64,000 bases of DNA from Dyella sp. 2HG41-7 (GTDB lineage Bacteria > Pseudomonadota > Gammaproteobacteria > Xanthomonadales > Rhodanobacteraceae). This document shows, piece after piece, positions 55,800 to 64,000 of the stretch. Within the stretch, counting starts at the first letter, position 1; the number at the start of each line of letters is the position of its first letter. The stretch covers positions 744,001-808,000 of the forward strand of contig NZ_JAJEJV010000004.1 of the NCBI RefSeq assembly GCF_021390675.1, read 5' to 3'. The notes below the pieces were generated by a model, which was not told where the DNA came from, ran no database searches, and saw nothing but the letters and a program-made list of their open reading frames with translations. The translations under genes were made by a program, and so were the position numbers.

Positions 55800-58304
55800 A
55801 TGAATGCACCGCAGTTTCCCATCGCGCCGTTATTGCCGGATATCCGCGCCTCGCTGGCTGAGCAGCCGCGACTGGTGCTGGAAGCGCCGCCCGGCGCCGG
55901 CAAAACCACGCAGGTGCCCCTTGCGTTGCGCAACGAAGCGTGGCTCGACGGCAAAAAGATCGTAATGCTCGAACCGCGCCGGATCGCGGCGCGCGCGGCG
56001 GCGCAATTTATGGCGCAGCAACTGGGCGAGCAAGTCGGCCAGACGGTGGGTTATCGCATTCGCTTCGAATCGAAAGTCAGTGCGTCCACGCGCATCGAAG
56101 TGGTGACGGAAGGTATTCTCACGCGCCTGATTCAAGACGATCCCGAACTCACCGGTATTGGCGCGATTCTGTTCGACGAATTTCACGAGCGGCATCTCGC
56201 GGGTGATCTTGGCGCCGCGCTTGCGTTGGATATTCAAAACACCTTACGGCCTGATCTGCGTTTGGTGGTGATGTCTGCCACGCTCGATGGCGAACGCATT
56301 GCGCAATGGCTGGATGCGCCGCGCATCAGCAGCCCAGGCCGCAGCTTTCCCGTTCGTATCGACTATCCTCCGTCGCGAACGCAGGAAAACGTCGAGCAAC
56401 ATCTCGTGCGCGTCGTGCGACAGGCGCTGGAAGAAAACGATGGCGACGTACTGACGTTTTTGCCGGGCCGTCGCGAGATTGCGCGCCTGCAAGGCATGCT
56501 GAATCAGGCGGTGCAACGTGACGATCTCGATGTCGTCGCATTGCACGGCGAATTATCGTTGGCCGAGCAGCAACTCGCGTTGGCGCCGGCGGAAGAGGGC
56601 ATGCGCCGTGTCGTATTAGCGACCAACGTCGCCGAATCCAGCGTCACCTTGCCCGGCATTCGCGTGGTGATCGACGTTGGCCTCGCGCGCGAGCCACGTT
56701 TCGATCCTAATTCAGGCTTTACGCGCTTGGAGACAGTAAATATCTCGCAGGCGTCTGCCGATCAGCGCGCCGGCCGCGCGGGACGTGTCGCCGAGGGCGT
56801 CGCTTATCGCTTATGGCCGCAAAGCCGACGGCTCGATGCATCGCGCACAGCGGAAATTGCGCAAGCGGAGTTGTCGGGTCTCACGTTGGAATTGGCAGCG
56901 TGGGGCAGCGCGCAATTACCCTGGCTCGATCCACCGCCCAGCGGCGCGCTTGCGCAAGCGCGCGATCTGCTCACACGTCTCGGCGCACTCGACACACAGC
57001 AACGCATCACCGCGCTCGGACGCCGCATGCTCGAGTTAGGCGCCACGCCACGTCTTGGTGCGGCAGCATTGCGCGCGCCCGAAACCTTGCATGCTCTGGT
57101 TGCGGATTTGCTCGCGTTGATGGATGCACGCTCGCCATTGCGTGGAGAGCAAGCACGCAGCGACGACTTTCGCGTGCGAGTCGCCGCGCTGCATGCATGG
57201 CGTGACCGACGCAGCGCGACCGGCTCCAGTCACGGAGCGGACGCGGGCGCATTGGCGGCGATCGAACAGGCCAGCAAAGGTTGGCGTCAGCGCCTGAAGA
57301 TGCGTAGCGCGGCAAGCGGCGTGCCGGACAGTCATGCGGTTGGCGATTTGTTGATCCATGCATTCCCCGATCGCATTGCGCGACAGGACGAAAATAATCC
57401 CTTGCGTTACACGCTCGCCAACGGTCGTGGCGCGCGCTTGCACGATCAAACCGCATTGATGGGCGAACCGTGGCTGGTCGTACTGGATCTGCGGCACGAA
57501 GCGCGCGATAGCCTGATCCTTTCCGCGGCGCCGTTCGATTCACGCGTGTTGGAAGAAGATTACTCCACGCAGTTCCAACGCCTGCGCAACGTGCGGTGGA
57601 ATGATGAACGTGCGATCGTAGAGGCCTTCGAAGAGCGCCGTTTCGGCGCGATCGTACTGGAGCGGCGCAGCGTTCCGATTTTGCCGGAAGACGCCGTTCC
57701 CGCACTGCTGGCCGCGATTCGTCAGCGCGGTCTCGCTGCGTTGCCATGGAGCGAGCATGGGCGGCGCCTGCGCTTGCGCATGCAATCGCTGCGCGAATGG
57801 GTGCCGGAACTTGGATTGCCCGATGTTTCCGACAACCGCTTGCTGGAAACGTTGGAGGATTGGCTCGCACCTTATTTGCAAAACAAGCGCAAGCTCGATG
57901 CGTTATCGGAAGACGATCTTTCGCAAGCGCTCGCTGCCTTGTTCGACTACGAGCAACGCAAGCTTCTGGATGCGCAAGCGCCTGACAGCCTCACCGTTCC
58001 GAGCGGTCAAACGCGTCGTCTCGAATACAGTCCGGGAGCAGCGCCGGTGTTGGCGGTCAAGTTGCAAGAACTATTCGGCCTTGCCGATACGCCGCGTGTG
58101 GCGAACGGTCGTATTCCAGTGACCTTGCATCTGCTTTCACCTGCGGGCCGTCCCATTCAAGTCACGCAAGATTTGAAGGGGTTTTGGGAGCGCACGTATC
58201 CCGAGGTGAAGAAGGAATTGAAGGGGCGGTATCCCAAGCATCCGTGGCCGGACGATCCGTGGACGGCGACGCCGACGCATCGTGCGAAGCCGCGAGGGAC
58301 TTAG
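55800..58304 (+). CDS. hrpB: ATP-dependent helicase HrpB
   Basis: This 834-residue DEAH-type RNA/DNA helicase has Walker A PPGAGKTT (about residues 30-37), a DEFHERH motif near residue 126 in the DEAH position, SATLDGERIA (motif III) and motif VI QRAGRAGRVAEG. The long C-terminal HrpB region ends in KGRYPKHPWPDDPW, a diagnostic family signature. Its role in the cell is poorly defined. ATG 55800 is chosen; GTG 55794 is two codons upstream. It is a single gene between two hairpins. Confidence 0.95.
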   Translation: MNAPQFPIAPLLPDIRASLAEQPRLVLEAPPGAGKTTQVPLALRNEAWLDGKKIVMLEPRRIAARAAAQFMAQQLGEQVGQTVGYRIRFESKVSASTRIEVVTEGILTRLIQDDPELTGIGAILFDEFHERHLAGDLGAALALDIQNTLRPDLRLVVMSATLDGERIAQWLDAPRISSPGRSFPVRIDYPPSRTQENVEQHLVRVVRQALEENDGDVLTFLPGRREIARLQGMLNQAVQRDDLDVVALHGELSLAEQQLALAPAEEGMRRVVLATNVAESSVTLPGIRVVIDVGLAREPRFDPNSGFTRLETVNISQASADQRAGRAGRVAEGVAYRLWPQSRRLDASRTAEIAQAELSGLTLELAAWGSAQLPWLDPPPSGALAQARDLLTRLGALDTQQRITALGRRMLELGATPRLGAAALRAPETLHALVADLLALMDARSPLRGEQARSDDFRVRVAALHAWRDRRSATGSSHGADAGALAAIEQASKGWRQRLKMRSAASGVPDSHAVGDLLIHAFPDRIARQDENNPLRYTLANGRGARLHDQTALMGEPWLVVLDLRHEARDSLILSAAPFDSRVLEEDYSTQFQRLRNVRWNDERAIVEAFEERRFGAIVLERRSVPILPEDAVPALLAAIRQRGLAALPWSEHGRRLRLRMQSLREWVPELGLPDVSDNRLLETLEDWLAPYLQNKRKLDALSEDDLSQALAALFDYEQRKLLDAQAPDSLTVPSGQTRRLEYSPGAAPVLAVKLQELFGLADTPRVANGRIPVTLHLLSPAGRPIQVTQDLKGFWERTYPEVKKELKGRYPKHPWPDDPWTATPTHRAKPRGT

Positions 58305-58361
58305 TGTTTTCAGTGGCGAGGTGGATGCATGTTCAGTGTCTGCTTCACGTTGCCTCCGATG

Positions 58362-58394
58362 ACTCCCTCCCCTACTACACGTAGGGGAGGGAGT
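58362..58394. terminator. Bidirectional terminator between hrpB and the epimerase gene
   Basis: A perfect 14-bp stem (ACTCCCTCCCCTAC / GTAGGGGAGGGAGT) with the loop TACAC lies between the convergent hrpB and epimerase genes. T residues follow only as TTGGTT, so it is a stem-stabilised terminator at best. Confidence 0.7.
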
Positions 58395-58409
58395 TGGTTC
58401 ATGCGACCG

Positions 58410-59384
58410 CTATGCGGCTTTGTAGTGTGCGTGATCGATGTCTGCGCAGCCCAAACCAACAAGCGTCGTGCGCAGCGCTTCATCGAGCGGCGTATAAGGC
58501 TTGCCGCCTAGAAACGTGACAAGTTTGGAGTCATCCATCTGGATCGGCGTCTTCCACAAGTACCGCATCTTGAGCGTCTCCCGCAGCGTCTCGTTGAACG
58601 GCGCAATCAAGGAGATCATCCACCACGGAAAGCGACGCAGCGCGATCTGCGAATTGTCCGCGGCGCGGCGTATCGCATCGGTCATGGCGTGACCGTCCAG
58701 CCAGTAACCGCCGAAATGGAACTGGTCGAATGCCTTCAAATCGTGTTCGCGTTCAAGCAAACGCACCATCGTTTCCGCCACATCCGGCAAGTATGCCCAT
58801 GCATGCTTGTGCGCGTATTCGGCGGGATAGCGAACCGTTTTCACGGGCTTCCCTATGCTGAGCAATCCCTGCGAAAGCCAGTTGTTGCCAGGATGCGGGC
58901 CGAAGAAATCGCCGCAACGCAGAATCAGGGTGCGCACGCCCTCGCGCGCGGCATCGGCAAGGCGGCGTTCCATGTCGACGCGGATCTCGCCTTTGCGCGT
59001 GTGCGGATGCTGCGGCGAATCTTCGCGCAGCGACGGAAACGCATCGGGGCCGTAGTTGTAGATCGTGCCGGGCAGTACGATGCGCGCACCGGTCGCTTTG
59101 GCGGCGGCGATGGTGTTGTCGAGCATCGGCATCACCAGTTTGTCCCATTGACGGTAGCCAGGTGGATTCACTGCGTGCACGATCACGTCCACGCCCTGTG
59201 CCGCCGCGAGCACGTCGGCGCGCTGCATGGCGTCGCCTTGCACCCATTCCATGCCGTCGCGCTCGCTAGGCGCGCTGCGCGCCAGGGCGCGAACTTGCCA
59301 ACCGTGACGCTTCAGCGCCAGGCAGGCCTCGCGGCCGATGCCGCCGTTGGCGCCGATAACCAATGCAGTTTTGGATGTACGCAT
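58410..59384 (-). CDS. NAD-dependent epimerase/dehydratase-family protein
   Basis: This 324-residue extended short-chain dehydrogenase has an N-terminal nucleotide-binding motif GANGGIG and a Tyr in the catalytic position of GTIYNYGPD. The rest of the fold resembles sugar epimerase and related SDR proteins. ATG 59384 has GGAG 8 bases upstream, which excludes the upstream frame to 59411. It is divergent from a LysR gene with 91 bp between them, so it is likely that regulator's target. The substrate is unknown. Confidence 0.88.
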   Translation of the reverse strand: MRTSKTALVIGANGGIGREACLALKRHGWQVRALARSAPSERDGMEWVQGDAMQRADVLAAAQGVDVIVHAVNPPGYRQWDKLVMPMLDNTIAAAKATGARIVLPGTIYNYGPDAFPSLREDSPQHPHTRKGEIRVDMERRLADAAREGVRTLILRCGDFFGPHPGNNWLSQGLLSIGKPVKTVRYPAEYAHKHAWAYLPDVAETMVRLLEREHDLKAFDQFHFGGYWLDGHAMTDAIRRAADNSQIALRRFPWWMISLIAPFNETLRETLKMRYLWKTPIQMDDSKLVTFLGGKPYTPLDEALRTTLVGLGCADIDHAHYKAA

Positions 59385-59475
59385 GACCGTGTCTCCGTGG
59401 AAGTTGTGCACATTCTGGGCGTCGCGCGGATCAAAGAAAATTGCCTAATAACGTTGATCTGTTATACAAATATGT

Positions 59476-60429
59476 ATGGCTAACGAAGAGCCCGGCTGGG
59501 AGTTGTACCGATCCTTCCTCGCGGTGATGCGCGAAGGAAGTCTGTCCGGCGCGGCGCGCATGCTGGGCATGACGCAGCCGAGCCTCGGCCGGCATATCCG
59601 CGAGTTGGAAGAAAGACTCGGCGTTTCGCTGTTTGCCCGTTCTCCGCAAGGTCTGTCGCCGACCGACCTCGCGCACGCCTTGATGCCGCACGCGCAAGCG
59701 ATGGCGTCGGCGTCGGCCGCGTTGCGGCGCGCTGCTACCACGCGTCACGATGCGATGTCCGGTGTGGTGCGCATCACGGCCAGCGACGTGATCGGCGTGG
59801 AAGTGCTGCCACCGATGCTAACCGCGTTTCGCAAGATGCATCCGGGTGCAGTCATCGAACTGTCGCTCTCGAACCAGATGGAAAACCTGCTGCGTCGTGA
59901 TGCCGATATCGCCGTGCGCATGGGGCGTCCCGTGCAGGATGCGTTGGTGGCGCGCCGCATCGGCAATATTCCGTTGGGCATTTACGCGCACAAACGTTAC
60001 TTGGAAGCGCATGGCCATCCGAAGACGATGGCGGATCTCTCCTCGCATGCGTTGATCGGATTCGATCGCGAAACGCCGTATATCCGCAGTATGCGACCCG
60101 CAGGCCTGCCTTATACGCGCGAGCTGTTCGCGCTGCGCACAGACAACGATCTCGCCATGCTGGCGATGTTGCGCGCCGGTTATGGCATTGGTTTTTGCCA
60201 GAGCGGTATCGCGCAGCGCGATCCGAATCTGGTGCGGCTGCTGGCAGACAGCTTTGAACTCAATATGGATACGTGGTTGGCGATGCACGAGGATCTGCGC
60301 CGCAATGCTTTGACGCGCGCGTTGTACGACCACCTCGCAGCCGCGCTGATTGCGTATGCGCAGCCCGGTTCTCCGTCAAAGAAAAAGCGCGGCACATCGC
60401 GCACGCTTCGATCTGCAACGAAACGTTGA
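59476..60429 (+). CDS. LysR-family transcriptional regulator
   Basis: This 317-residue regulator has an N-terminal winged helix (YRSFLAVMREGSLSGAARML, then QPSLGRHIRELEERLG) and a LysR substrate domain. The C-terminus has an unusual Ser/Lys/Arg-rich tail (PSKKKRGTSRTLRSATKR). It is divergent from the epimerase gene, the most likely target. The ATG at 59472 is followed by a stop within four codons, which leaves ATG 59476 as start. It ends 26 bp before the ArsR-type gene, so the two may be co-transcribed. Confidence 0.92.
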   Translation: MANEEPGWELYRSFLAVMREGSLSGAARMLGMTQPSLGRHIRELEERLGVSLFARSPQGLSPTDLAHALMPHAQAMASASAALRRAATTRHDAMSGVVRITASDVIGVEVLPPMLTAFRKMHPGAVIELSLSNQMENLLRRDADIAVRMGRPVQDALVARRIGNIPLGIYAHKRYLEAHGHPKTMADLSSHALIGFDRETPYIRSMRPAGLPYTRELFALRTDNDLAMLAMLRAGYGIGFCQSGIAQRDPNLVRLLADSFELNMDTWLAMHEDLRRNALTRALYDHLAAALIAYAQPGSPSKKKRGTSRTLRSATKR

Positions 60430-60455
60430 AAGCGCGTGCGGACTAGACTTTACGC

Positions 60456-61154
60456 ATGAACGAAGCCAGCCCACTCAACCGTTATCAGTTGGCCGAGCTG
60501 GGCGCGATGCTGGCCGAGCCGGCGCGCGCTGCAATGCTGCTTGCGCTGATGGATGGCACCATGCGGCCCGCGGGTGAATTGGCGAACGTCGCGGGCGTCA
60601 GCGCGGCCACCGCCAGTGCGCATCTGAAGCGCTTGCTCGACGGCGGCCTGCTTGGTCTGCATGAGCAAGGGCGCCACCGCTATTACCGTTTGGCAAGTGA
60701 CGATGTTGCGGCTTGGCTGGAAGCGATGGCGTTGCCTCATGCGACGCGCGTTGTGCCCAAATCCAGTCCGCGCGATGCGGCGCTGTGCCGTGCGCGGACG
60801 TGCTATCGCCATCTTGCGGGGCAGCTGGGCGTGGCGCTGTGCGAAGCCTGGCTGCAACGCGGTTGGTTGCGTGCTGAAAGCGAAGGCATGTGTCTGCTGC
60901 CGCCGGCGGCGGACGCTTTGGTGCAGGCCGGTTGGCAGGCGAGTTCGACGCAACGTTTGTTGCATTTGCGCGGGCGCGGCTGTCTGGATTGGACGGAGCG
61001 CCGTCTTCATCTTGGCGGTGCGCTCGGCGTTGCGATCACGAGTGCGATGCTCGATGCCGGATGGCTGCGACAGGCGCAACGCAATCGCGCGTTGTTGCCG
61101 ACGGCGGATGGCTTGCGTCGACTCGCCGATCTCGGCGTTCGCATCGAGCATTGA
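60456..61154 (+). CDS. ArsR-family winged-helix regulator
   Basis: This 232-residue protein is longer than most ArsR proteins. The N-terminal winged helix (residues 10-85) has LAEPARAAMLLALMDGTMRP and SAATASAHLKRLLDGGLL. The C-terminal 130 residues contain several Cys and His residues (AALCRARTCYRHLAG and LLHLRGRGCLDW) but no clear ArsR metal motif. The longer form resembles a subgroup with a substrate or redox sensing domain. The regulated genes are not apparent here. Confidence 0.87.
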   Translation: MNEASPLNRYQLAELGAMLAEPARAAMLLALMDGTMRPAGELANVAGVSAATASAHLKRLLDGGLLGLHEQGRHRYYRLASDDVAAWLEAMALPHATRVVPKSSPRDAALCRARTCYRHLAGQLGVALCEAWLQRGWLRAESEGMCLLPPAADALVQAGWQASSTQRLLHLRGRGCLDWTERRLHLGGALGVAITSAMLDAGWLRQAQRNRALLPTADGLRRLADLGVRIEH

Positions 61155-61806
61155 AGCAGGCAGGTTAGCGGGGGTTCATGCATGTCGATGCGTCTTCACG
61201 AAGCGCACGCAAGCGGGCGAACGGTTGGATCGTGCAAATGTGAAGTCGCAGTGCATGCTTCAAGACAAAAGCTTGCGGCTAACTTGCTAAGAGCGCCGTC
61301 GCGATTGCCGCTTCATGTCGCCGAAGCGAGCGAATTGGAGAATTGTGCGTGAACGGCAAAGTGCGCGCGCCTTCAAAGCGATAGTCGACGACTTGATACA
61401 CAAGGAAATTTTGTGCGCGCTTCGACCACACGCGGCATCGCGCGCGACGAACGGTCGATTGAAGATGCACGTGGCGCGTCGTGAATTCCTTGTGTTCGCG
61501 TCCTCTGCAAAACAATCACGTTGACGCATTATTTTTCGCTGGCTACTTTCGAAAACATTCGCCACACGGACCTCGGCGAGTGATTCCTTGACGGCGCACA
61601 GTGGCAAGGGGATGCGTCGTTCGAGCGTTGCATTCGGCACTGCCCGCAAAGGGAGCGAGGGGGGAGCAGCAGAGCGCCGAAGCTCGCGGGGATCGTGGGG
61701 ATTCCACCGTTCCAATCCGCGTCGCGTGTGTGCGCGACATCACTGTCGTGAGGTTCGTGCGACCTCATCGGGTTCGTGCGCCCTCAACATTCCTGGGGAG
61801 TGAGAT
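61155..61806. other. Long intergenic region upstream of the sedolisin gene
   Basis: This stretch of about 650 bp holds no reading frame I can support on either strand; the open frames are Arg/Ser/Cys-rich and lack structure. It probably carries the protease promoter and may include remnants of older genes. I found no strong repeat, hairpin or RNA gene in it. Confidence 0.5.
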
Positions 61807-64000
61807 ATGTCTAGTCGTTTTCGTTCCAAGGCCATGCTGATTGCATTGGGCCTGGTCGCGGTCAACGCTGCTTACGTGCAAGCGGCGCCGCTATCGGACG
61901 CAGGCAATCCGGCTGCGGCGAGTTCCGCCGCCATGGTCAACCTGCATCCGGCCGCCAGCTTGCGCAGTGGCGACCAAGTGATGGGGCCGCTGGCCTTTTC
62001 GCAGCCGATGCATGTCGTTGTGACGCTGAAGCTGCGCAACGAGCAGCAACTCGACAACTACATCGCCAAACCCGGCTTCAAGCCGCTGACCTCCGCGCAA
62101 TTCAATGCGCAATACGCGCCCACCGCAGAGCAAGCGCAAGCCGTGGTCGATTACTTGACCAAGGCCGGCTTCAGCAACGTCAAGATCGCTCCCAATCGCG
62201 CGTTGGTGGAAGCCGACGGTCACGCCGATTCCGCGCAGACCGCGTTCAATACGACCTTTGTGCATGTGAAAACGAAGGAAGGTCGCGACGCGTACGCCAA
62301 CAACAGCGCCGTGCAGATTCCCGGCAGTTTGCAGGGTGTCGTCAAATCGGTGCTCGGCATGCAGAACGTGCATGTGGCGCATGTGTTCGCCAAGCGGCTC
62401 AATCCGAACGTCGTGCACACGCATAACGTGACGCCGTTCGCGACGGGTTCGGCGGTGGGGCATGCACCTTCCGATTTTCCGTCGATCTATGGCGCTAGCA
62501 GCATGGCGAACGTGACGTCCGTGCCGATTGGTTCCGTAGCCGAAGGCAGCATGACCAATATCTCCAGCGATTTGGCGGCGACGTATCCGAACGTATCGAT
62601 CAGTTACAAGGGCAATACCAGTGGCAGCGACACCAGCGGCGACGGCGAGTGGGATCTGGATAGCCAGGACATCATCGCGTTCACCAACGTGTCGCAATAT
62701 ACGTTCTACGTGGCGACTGATTTGACCGATGCGAGTCTCGCCACCGACTACAACCTGATCGTGTCGGACAACAACTTGAAGGCCATCGACGTTTCGCTGG
62801 GCGAATGCGAAACCGATGCGCAGTCGAGCGGCGCTGCCGCATCGAACGACACCACCTTCAAGCAGGCCGTTGCACAAGGTCAGACTTTCTTCGTTTCCGC
62901 CGGCGATTCCGGCGCGGACGAATGCGGTAATGGCGGCGTGACGCCAAGCTGGCCGGCGAGTTCGCAATACGTGACGGCCGTGGGCGGTACGGAGGTTTAC
63001 ACCAGCCCTAACACCACGTGGCAGAGCGAAACGGTGTGGAACAACCTCAACGAAAGCGAAGGCGCGACCGGCGGCAGCCCCAGCACCTTCGAGCCGATTC
63101 CGAGCTGGCAGAAGGGCGTGGCGGGCGTCACCAACCAAACGTATCGCGGCGTGCCCGATATCGCGTTCGACGCCAGTCCCGATAGCGGCGCACTGGTGTA
63201 TGTCGACGGCCAAGCCAATCAGCAGATCGGCGGCACCAGCCTTGCAGCGCCGCTCGCGGTGGGCATGTGGGCGCGCGTGTTGCAAGCCAATGGCACGAGC
63301 CTCGGCTTTGCATCGCCCGTGATCTACAAAGTGGCCCAGTCGTCGGCGAGCAACTATGCCGCAGCGTTCCACGACGTGACGTCCGGCAACAACAGCGGCG
63401 AAAACGCAGCCACCGGTTGGGATTACACCACCGGCTGGGGCAGCGCGATCGTCAGCCAGTTCAGCAGTCTGGCAGGTGGCGGCACGTCGACGGGTGGCTC
63501 GCCGGTTGCAGCCTTCACCGATAGCGTGAGCGGCTTAGCCGTAAACTTCACCAACACCTCCACCGATACTGGCGGCACCATCAACGCCTATGCGTGGACG
63601 TTCGGCGATGGCGGCACGTCGACCGCCGCAAGCCCGAGTCACACCTACACGGCTGCGGGCACGTACACCGTTACGCTCAAAGTGACCGACAACACAGGCG
63701 CGACCAACAGCGTCAGTCATTCCGTCACGGTGAGCAGCGGTGGCGGCGGTGGATCGGTGCAAGTGATCGCCAATCCGGACTTCACTAACGGGACGTCGTG
63801 GACGGCGAGCTCGGGCGTGTTGTGCAGCAGCCAGAGCAGCAGCGCGGATTACTGCACGGGCGAAAGCCCGTATACCGGCAGCTGGTTTATGTGGCTGGAC
63901 GGCTATAGCGTCGCGCATACGGATACGTTGTCGCAGTCGGTGACGATTCCGTCCGGCCATACCGCGGCGACGTTGACCTATCAGCTGCATATCGACACCA
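61807..64000 (+). CDS. Secreted sedolisin-type protease (S53) with PKD domain, 3' end outside window
   Basis: The protein reads from ATG 61807 to the window end without a stop, 731 residues so far. A signal peptide (residues 1-26, ending VQAAP) is followed by a pro-kumamolisin activation domain and the S53 catalytic domain. The catalytic Glu281 and Asp285 lie in GEWDLDSQD, the oxyanion Asp probably in SAGDSG, and the nucleophile Ser478 in GGTSLAAP. A PKD domain follows (VNFTNTSTDTGGTINAYAW, then SPSHTYTAAGTYTVTLK). The last 80 residues start another beta-rich domain. Such enzymes are acid-active, secreted proteases, often exported by type II secretion. The xps operon lies 6 kb upstream. Confidence 0.93.
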   Translation, partial: MSSRFRSKAMLIALGLVAVNAAYVQAAPLSDAGNPAAASSAAMVNLHPAASLRSGDQVMGPLAFSQPMHVVVTLKLRNEQQLDNYIAKPGFKPLTSAQFNAQYAPTAEQAQAVVDYLTKAGFSNVKIAPNRALVEADGHADSAQTAFNTTFVHVKTKEGRDAYANNSAVQIPGSLQGVVKSVLGMQNVHVAHVFAKRLNPNVVHTHNVTPFATGSAVGHAPSDFPSIYGASSMANVTSVPIGSVAEGSMTNISSDLAATYPNVSISYKGNTSGSDTSGDGEWDLDSQDIIAFTNVSQYTFYVATDLTDASLATDYNLIVSDNNLKAIDVSLGECETDAQSSGAAASNDTTFKQAVAQGQTFFVSAGDSGADECGNGGVTPSWPASSQYVTAVGGTEVYTSPNTTWQSETVWNNLNESEGATGGSPSTFEPIPSWQKGVAGVTNQTYRGVPDIAFDASPDSGALVYVDGQANQQIGGTSLAAPLAVGMWARVLQANGTSLGFASPVIYKVAQSSASNYAAAFHDVTSGNNSGENAATGWDYTTGWGSAIVSQFSSLAGGGTSTGGSPVAAFTDSVSGLAVNFTNTSTDTGGTINAYAWTFGDGGTSTAASPSHTYTAAGTYTVTLKVTDNTGATNSVSHSVTVSSGGGGGSVQVIANPDFTNGTSWTASSGVLCSSQSSSADYCTGESPYTGSWFMWLDGYSVAHTDTLSQSVTIPSGHTAATLTYQLHIDT

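Noticed and set aside
61287-61715. Open frame of 142 codons on the minus strand before the sedolisin gene
   Set aside because: Rich in Arg, Ser and Cys, no recognisable fold and no start signal; several frames overlap there, as in non-coding high-GC DNA.

Overview
The window is about 62% G+C and gene-dense. It looks like a chromosomal segment of a gammaproteobacterium of the Rhodanobacteraceae/Xanthomonadaceae group, such as Dyella, Luteibacter or Rhodanobacter. This rests on several features: a type II secretion operon in the Xanthomonas xps order (E-F-G-H-I-J-K-L-M-N-D), a monomeric NADP isocitrate dehydrogenase, a class Ia nrdAB operon behind a cobalamin riboswitch, a TonB-dependent receptor with a low-complexity leader, and many short REP-like palindromes. 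I infer the genus from gene content only.

Layout. 1-1.6 kb: a BlaR1-type M56 sensor peptidase (cut by the window edge) and a BlaI-type repressor behind two matching operators. 1.8-7.4 kb: a DUF2076 protein, then nrdA, nrdB and a GNAT gene on the minus strand. The nrd promoter combines two NrdR-like boxes, two DnaA boxes and a B12 riboswitch. A GIY-YIG nuclease gene framed by GC-rich repeats sits in opposite orientation between nrdA and nrdB. 7.5-12.2 kb: a small membrane protein, a secreted alpha-galactosidase, ZapE, an alpha/beta hydrolase and a membrane-anchored cytochrome c. 12.7-20.7 kb: an MdtABC-type RND efflux set with one adaptor and two permeases. 20.7-23.9 kb: a large TonB-dependent receptor. 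24-32 kb: a less GC-rich accessory region with a PAS-LuxR regulator, a tiny RHS-repeat protein, a secreted protein, a transglutaminase/RHS protein cut off before its repeats, a fragment of a type II secretion N/C protein, and a complete second secretin.

32-44.4 kb: housekeeping and small-operon genes. These are icd, a TraB/GumN protein, a DUF2167-membrane protein-DnaJ operon, an aldo/keto reductase, a LysR regulator, a TonB-domain protein, a NYN nuclease, a 267-bp MITE-like element, an exported methyltransferase-like protein, RluE and TatD. 44.5-55.7 kb: the complete xps-type type II secretion operon, with nearly every gene overlapping the next by 4 bp (ATGA or GTGA), interrupted by two REP doublets. 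55.8-61.2 kb: HrpB helicase, an NAD-dependent epimerase divergent from a LysR regulator, and an ArsR-type regulator. 61.8 kb to the end: a secreted sedolisin (S53) protease with a PKD domain, a plausible substrate of the secretion system, running off the window.

The main points of interest are the layered control and physical interruption of nrdAB, the RHS/xpsN fusion junction beside an orphan secretin, the REP doublet that supplies the translation start of gspH, and the nested inverted-repeat element at 41.5-41.8 kb. I found no CRISPR array, tRNA, rRNA or intact transposase.
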